Positions 41,160 through 42,342 of a DNA stretch of 42,342 bases are shown here, piece after piece. Numbering within the stretch: the stretch's first letter is position 1; every line of letters begins with the position of its first letter. The DNA is from Lentisphaerota bacterium (GTDB lineage: Bacteria; Verrucomicrobiota; Lentisphaeria; Victivallales; Victivallaceae), in the NCBI GenBank assembly GCA_015061745.1, contig SUWB01000028.1, forward strand, positions 1 to 42,342. Reading direction: 5' to 3'. The notes below the pieces were generated by a model. That model did no database searches and was not told the DNA's origin. It saw only the letters and a program-made list of their open reading frames with translations. The translations under genes and the position numbers were made by a program.

Positions 41160-42191
41160 ATGCCTGAAAATAAGATGTTTACCAATCTTGCTGCCCGGGG
41201 ATGTGAATTTCTGGGATGCCGTTATCCCATTATTTGCGGAGCTATGACCTGGGTTTCCGAACCTCAGCTGGTGGCGGCAGTATGCAACAACGGAGCTTTC
41301 GGCTGTCTGGCAGGCGGCAATGCTCCGACGGATGTTTTGCAGCAGCAGATTCAATCTCTGCGTTCGATGACAAAGAATCCTTTTGCTGTGAATCTGATCA
41401 CCATTGCTCCTGCTTACAAAGAACATTTGGCGATGATTAAGGATAATCCGGTGGATTACATCGTTTTTGCCGGAAGTTTTCCCCGTGAAAACGAAGTCGC
41501 CGCGGCGAAGGAAACTGGGGCAAAGGTGTTGTGTTTTGCCTCCACATTGTCCATTGCCGAGCGTATGATCCGTTTCGGAGCTGATGCGCTGGTGCTGGAA
41601 GGCAGCGAAGCAGGCGGCCATATCGGGCACGTTTCGGCGATGGTGCTCTTGCAGCAGGTTCTTTTTAAGGTGGGGGATCAGCTGCCGGTATTTGTTGCGG
41701 GCGGTATTTCCACCGGGCGTATGGTGGCTCATCTGCTGATGATGGGGGCTGCCGGAGTGCAGTTGGGGACCCGTTTTGTTATGACCGAGGAGTGCAAAGC
41801 TCACGCCAATTTCAAAGAAGCCTTCCGCCGTGCCAATGCCCGTGATGCGGTATCGACGCCTCAGTATGATTCGGCGTTGCCGGTGGTGGCAGTGCGTGCG
41901 CTGCGCAACCGGGGTATGCAGGAGTTCGGCAAATTGCAGCTGCGTCTTCTGAAAGAGCTTGAAGCGGGTACGATCCACCGTCAACAGGCGCAGGAGGAAG
42001 TTGAAAAATATTGGATGGGAGCTTTGCGCCGTGCGGTTGTTGACGGTGATATTGATTACGGTTCAGTGATGGCGGGACAGTCGGTGGGAATGGCAGATGA
42101 AGTCATACCTGTAAAAGCGTTGATTGATGAACTTGTGACCGAAGCTTCTTTTGAGCTGGAACGCATCAAAGGAAAATTATCAGTTATTTGA
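41160..42191 (+). CDS. FMN oxidoreductase of the FabK / nitronate monooxygenase family
   Basis: This 343-residue TIM-barrel flavoprotein has the family signatures. YPIICGAMTWVSEPQLVAAVCNNGAFG is the N-terminal barrel entry. LEGSEAGGHIGHVSAMVLLQQV contains the catalytic histidine. FVAGGISTGRMVAHLLMMGAAGVQLGTRFVMTEEC contains the FMN phosphate site. The family includes FabK, the flavin enoyl-ACP reductase, and nitronate monooxygenases. The EAGGHIG motif occurs in both. Given the FabF-type gene nearby, FabK is plausible, but the two genes are not in one operon. AAAGGAG lies 7 nt before the ATG. A strong terminator follows. Confidence 0.85.
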   Translation: MPENKMFTNLAARGCEFLGCRYPIICGAMTWVSEPQLVAAVCNNGAFGCLAGGNAPTDVLQQQIQSLRSMTKNPFAVNLITIAPAYKEHLAMIKDNPVDYIVFAGSFPRENEVAAAKETGAKVLCFASTLSIAERMIRFGADALVLEGSEAGGHIGHVSAMVLLQQVLFKVGDQLPVFVAGGISTGRMVAHLLMMGAAGVQLGTRFVMTEECKAHANFKEAFRRANARDAVSTPQYDSALPVVAVRALRNRGMQEFGKLQLRLLKELEAGTIHRQQAQEEVEKYWMGALRRAVVDGDIDYGSVMAGQSVGMADEVIPVKALIDELVTEASFELERIKGKLSVI

Positions 42192-42223
42192 GGCAATTTC
42201 AAAACTCCTCAAATGAAAAATGG

Positions 42224-42265
42224 GGCTGTTGCAAAACCTCAAAAAAGGTGAGCAACAGCCTTTTT
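42224..42265 (+). terminator. strong intrinsic terminator
   Basis: GGCTGTTGC and GCAACAGCC form a perfect 9-bp stem, with a further inner ACCT/AGGT pairing, followed by TTTTTCT. It is 33 nt past the stop of the flavoprotein gene. Confidence 0.9.
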
Positions 42266-42268
42266 CTA

Positions 42269-42297
42269 TTGTTTGAGCAGAAAGTTGGAGGTATAAT
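42269..42297 (+). promoter_or_regulatory. sigma70-type promoter reading out of the window
   Basis: TTGTTT is followed after 17 bp by a perfect TATAAT. The gene it serves lies beyond 42342. Confidence 0.65.
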
Positions 42298-42327
42298 AAG
42301 TTATGATAGGAGAAAATCATAGCTTAT
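42296..42327 (+). other. 12-bp inverted repeat at the predicted transcription start
   Basis: ATAAGTTATGAT and ATCATAGCTTAT pair with a single G-U over 12 bp around the loop AGGAGAAA. It begins at the -10 element. The loop carries AGGAG, which could serve as a ribosome-binding site, so it might be an operator or a translation-control hairpin. Confidence 0.5.
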
Positions 42328-42342
42328 TTTACAAATTCTCAA

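Larger units (their letters stand above)
42224..42342 (+). mobile_element. possible left end of an insertion sequence (partial)
   Basis: The outer arm of the terminator reads GGGGCTGTTGCAAAA, which resembles terminal inverted repeats of several DDE insertion sequences (the IS26/IS6 type has a CTGTTGCAAA core). A promoter and a second inverted repeat follow at once, as expected just inside an element. The element would run off the window, so neither a second end nor a transposase can be seen. A simple terminator plus unrelated promoter is an equally valid reading. Confidence 0.3.

Noticed and set aside
41136-41984. 282-residue minus-strand open frame across the FabK-like gene
   Set aside because: The plus strand has clear flavoprotein motifs and a ribosome-binding site. 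The minus frame has none.

Overview
The window looks like chromosomal DNA of a carbohydrate-degrading Gram-negative bacterium. The closest fit is the Planctomycetota/Verrucomicrobiota/Lentisphaerota side of the tree, most likely a Lentisphaerota (Victivallales-like) gut lineage. That placement is an inference. It rests on the pile-up of DUF4838 proteins, a GH10 enzyme, a WbsX/GH99-like protein, a ceramidase-like protein and a DegT aminotransferase, alongside ordinary bacterial housekeeping genes. No rRNA, tRNA, CRISPR array, prophage or complete insertion sequence was seen.

Layout. (1) 269-3135, minus strand: an AraC-type regulator followed by a two-gene unit, WbsX/GH99-like protein plus alpha/beta-hydrolase, with a 20-bp palindrome just before the unit. 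(2) 3442-5613, plus strand: a U32-family protein and a metallo-beta-lactamase-fold protein behind a very good sigma70-type promoter. (3) 5617-19533, minus strand: a 14-kb catabolic locus. In transcription order it holds a DegT aminotransferase, a ceramidase-like hydrolase, three exported DUF4838 proteins, a GH10 enzyme without a signal peptide, and a 656-residue TIM-barrel-like protein of unknown role. Each DUF4838 gene is followed by its own intrinsic terminator, and the whole locus ends in another. (4) 19769-24302, plus strand: a tightly packed housekeeping operon, proS, NifU-like scaffold, prfB, a small lipoprotein and coaX. (5) 24401-28866: a GH2 glycosidase (minus), divergent from a small exported Pro/Lys-rich repeat protein and two tandem lactonase-type beta-propellers, the second a lipoprotein. 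(6) 28872-36624, minus strand: fabF-like, mnmG, an OppC-type permease, rsmB-like, trmL and an ABC-F ATPase, several overlapping by 4 nt. (7) 36829-40953, plus strand: an OppD-type ATPase, a membrane-anchored TPR-like protein, mutL and a tail-anchored coiled-coil protein. (8) 41160-42191, plus strand: a FabK/nitronate monooxygenase-type flavoprotein, then a strong terminator whose outer arm resembles an insertion-sequence end, then a promoter that fires out of the window.

How it fits together. The most interesting candidate system is the 5617-19533 locus. It has exported proteins (DUF4838, two of them with a CBM9-like C-terminus) that could process a glycan outside the cytoplasm. It also has enzymes without signal peptides (GH10, the 656-aa protein, the ceramidase-like protein) that could finish the job inside, and an aminotransferase whose product or substrate may be an amino sugar or cyclitol. 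There is no SusC/SusD pair or dedicated transporter in it. The substrate cannot be read from the sequence. Several promoters in the window share a TATATT -10 element at 17-bp spacing, which makes transcription units fairly easy to draw.
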